Shown here: positions 7,456 to 7,924 of the stretch, one piece after another
Numbering within the stretch: the first letter of the stretch is position 1
Layout: each line of letters starts with the position of its first letter
DNA from: Holosporaceae bacterium
GTDB taxonomy: Bacteria > Pseudomonadota > Alphaproteobacteria > UBA3830
Direction: 5' to 3'
Length of the DNA: 7,924 nucleotides
Assembly: GCA_031265715.1 (NCBI GenBank)
Contig: JAISCG010000118.1
Location: forward strand, 1 to 7,924
The notes under the pieces: model-generated
Database searches by the model: none
Told to the model about the DNA's origin: nothing
The model's input: only the letters and a program-made list of their open reading frames with translations
Program-made: the position numbers and the translations under genes

Positions 7456-7477
7456 CGGCGGGTCGCAAAACCCGCCG
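7456..7477 (+). terminator. GC-rich hairpin after the AsmA-like gene, possible terminator
   Basis: CGGCGGGT (7456-7463) pairs perfectly with ACCCGCCG (7470-7477) around a 6-base loop, beginning 17 bases after the stop codon. Position and stability fit a transcript end. No U-run follows, so it may stabilise the 3' end or act with Rho rather than as a classical intrinsic terminator. Confidence 0.45.
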
Positions 7478-7559
7478 AATCTGCACACTCGAACCGGGAA
7501 GCGAGAATTATTACCCAAGATATATACTCCCAAAAAGGACTAATATTAGACCAATTATC

Positions 7560-7654
7560 CTTACCACCCGTCGTATTAAATTAGGTGTTTCCTCACGTCG
7601 ATGCTTCTCGCAGTGACATGAGGAAACACCTAATTTAATACGACGGGTGGTAAG
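7560..7654. repeat. 95-nt near-perfect palindromic element (MITE-like or interspersed repeat)
   Basis: The 36-base arm at 7560-7595 is perfectly complementary to 7619-7654. After one C/A mismatch the pairing resumes (GTC 7597-7599 with GAC 7615-7617, then TGC 7602-7604 with GCA 7610-7612), closing on a TTCTC loop. Read on the minus strand, the centre contains GTCACTGCGAGAAGCATCGACGTG split by the apex. This resembles, from memory, the 'GTCATTGCGAG..AGC..' palindromic repeats scattered through many alphaproteobacterial and endosymbiont genomes. There is no obvious target duplication and no U-run after the right arm. Any transcript through it would fold into a very stable hairpin. Confidence 0.85.
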
Positions 7655-7693
7655 CTAAAACATTGCTTTCTGTGAAGTTCAGAAAAACTGTTG

Positions 7694-7723
7694 TTGTTTT
7701 GGCCAAAAGCAGTTAATTTTAAT
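7694..7723 (+). promoter_or_regulatory. Candidate promoter with overlapping TTTTGGCCAAAA dyad
   Basis: TTTAAT (7718-7723) matches five of six -10 bases, and TTGTTT (7694-7699), 18 bases upstream, matches three of six at -35. A perfect 12-bp palindrome TTTTGGCCAAAA (7697-7708) overlaps the -35 and spacer, where a repressor could act. The transcript would begin ~25 bases before the TTG start of the secreted-protein gene. This is a pattern match only. Confidence 0.3.
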
Positions 7724-7741
7724 TGATTGTTTTTTTTATCC

Positions 7742-7748
7742 GGAGGGG
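7742..7748 (+). promoter_or_regulatory. Strong Shine-Dalgarno deciding the TTG start
   Basis: GGAGGGG lies five bases before TTG (7754) and only two before the adjacent in-frame GTG (7751). The spacing favours TTG as the start codon. Both are in the same frame, so the product differs by one residue. Confidence 0.6.
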
Positions 7749-7753
7749 TTGTG

Positions 7754-7924
7754 TTGAAACGTTATAGTGTGTTGTTTTTGTTTGCTGCAGGGGTGTTTTC
7801 CGTAGATCAGGTGAAATGTGACGTTGAGGAGGAAGCTCCGGCGTACAATGAAATAGTTCCGATGATCGGCTGGGAGAGATATTCCGGCGATTCGGCCGTA
7901 TCCCTGAAAGGATGGGTGAGGTGG
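7754..7924 (+). CDS. Putative secreted protein of unknown function (3'-partial)
   Basis: The first 57 codons are visible and the frame runs off the window. The start is TTG at 7754, placed by the GGAGGGG site five bases upstream; GTG at 7751 is the alternative. The N-terminus MKRYSVLFLFAAGVFSVDQ has two basic residues, a short hydrophobic core, and a small-residue region that could be a signal peptidase site near residues 14-16, so export is likely. The mature part (KCDVEEEAPAYNEIVPMIG and on to a Trp-containing GWERYSGDSAVSLKGWVRW end) is acidic, then aromatic. I do not recognise the family. A separate promoter-like region lies upstream, after the 95-nt palindrome, so it is probably transcribed independently of the AsmA-like gene. 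Confidence 0.6.
   Translation, partial: MKRYSVLFLFAAGVFSVDQVKCDVEEEAPAYNEIVPMIGWERYSGDSAVSLKGWVRW

Larger units (their letters stand above)
7440..7753. other. Intergenic region with hairpin, long palindrome and candidate promoter
   Basis: These 314 bases contain no credible gene. In order they hold the GC-rich hairpin, a 10-bp palindrome CTAATATTAG (7540-7549), the 95-nt palindromic element, a small TTTCTG/CAGAAA hairpin (7667-7685), and a promoter-like stretch with a TTTTGGCCAAAA dyad leading to the next gene. Confidence 0.7.

Noticed and set aside
7560..7654. The 95-nt palindrome as an ordinary intrinsic terminator
   Set aside because: The stem is far too long, the sequence after the right arm (CTAAAACATTG) has no U-run, and a separate hairpin sits right after the preceding gene.

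Overview
The window looks like a piece of an alphaproteobacterial chromosome, possibly from an intracellular or host-associated lineage of the Rickettsiales/Holosporales kind. This is inference. It rests on a large AsmA-like (DUF3971/YhdP-type) envelope protein, a TadG-like von Willebrand factor A (vWA) protein, a decaying Sir2-like gene, AT-rich intergenic stretches in a genome of medium GC, and a long palindromic element. The centre of that element resembles the 'GTCATTGCGAG...' interspersed palindromes common in such genomes. No rRNA, tRNA, CRISPR array or transposase gene was seen.

Layout. (1) Positions 1-2702, plus strand: the 3' part of a gene that enters from outside the window. It encodes a TadG-like vWA protein whose vWA fold is split. 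The first half of the fold and its C-terminal end are separated by linkers and six tandem copies of a ~48-residue repeat that resembles beta-propeller blades. (2) Positions 2743-3064, minus strand: a degraded Sir2-like gene. A good Shine-Dalgarno and ATG remain, but there is an early frameshift, an apparent internal deletion of the catalytic core, and a lost C-terminus. (3) Positions 3175-3726, plus strand: a complete Nudix hydrolase preceded by a 17-bp dyad. (4) Positions 3727-4019: an AT-rich non-coding gap. (5) Positions 4020-7439, plus strand: a complete 1139-residue AsmA-like/DUF3971 inner-membrane-anchored protein, followed by a GC-rich hairpin. (6) Positions 7440-7753: a non-coding region with a near-perfect 95-nt palindrome (36-bp arms) and a candidate promoter overlapping a TTTTGGCCAAAA dyad. 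(7) Positions 7754-7924, plus strand: the first 57 codons of a gene with a short signal-peptide-like N-terminus, running off the window.

The genes do not form an obvious operon. Gaps of 293-472 nt separate the intact genes, and the Sir2-like remnant faces the opposite way. A loose common theme is the cell envelope: a secreted or surface vWA-propeller protein, a protein of the AsmA phospholipid-transport clan, and a secreted protein. The Nudix hydrolase is an independent housekeeping-type enzyme.

The most interesting feature is the vWA protein. Its metal-binding motif has decayed. The six near-identical repeats keep a fixed framework and vary at a few set positions, and a diverged short duplication flanks the inserted block. 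This suggests a propeller that was inserted and then amplified, perhaps as a diversifying surface-exposed binding domain.
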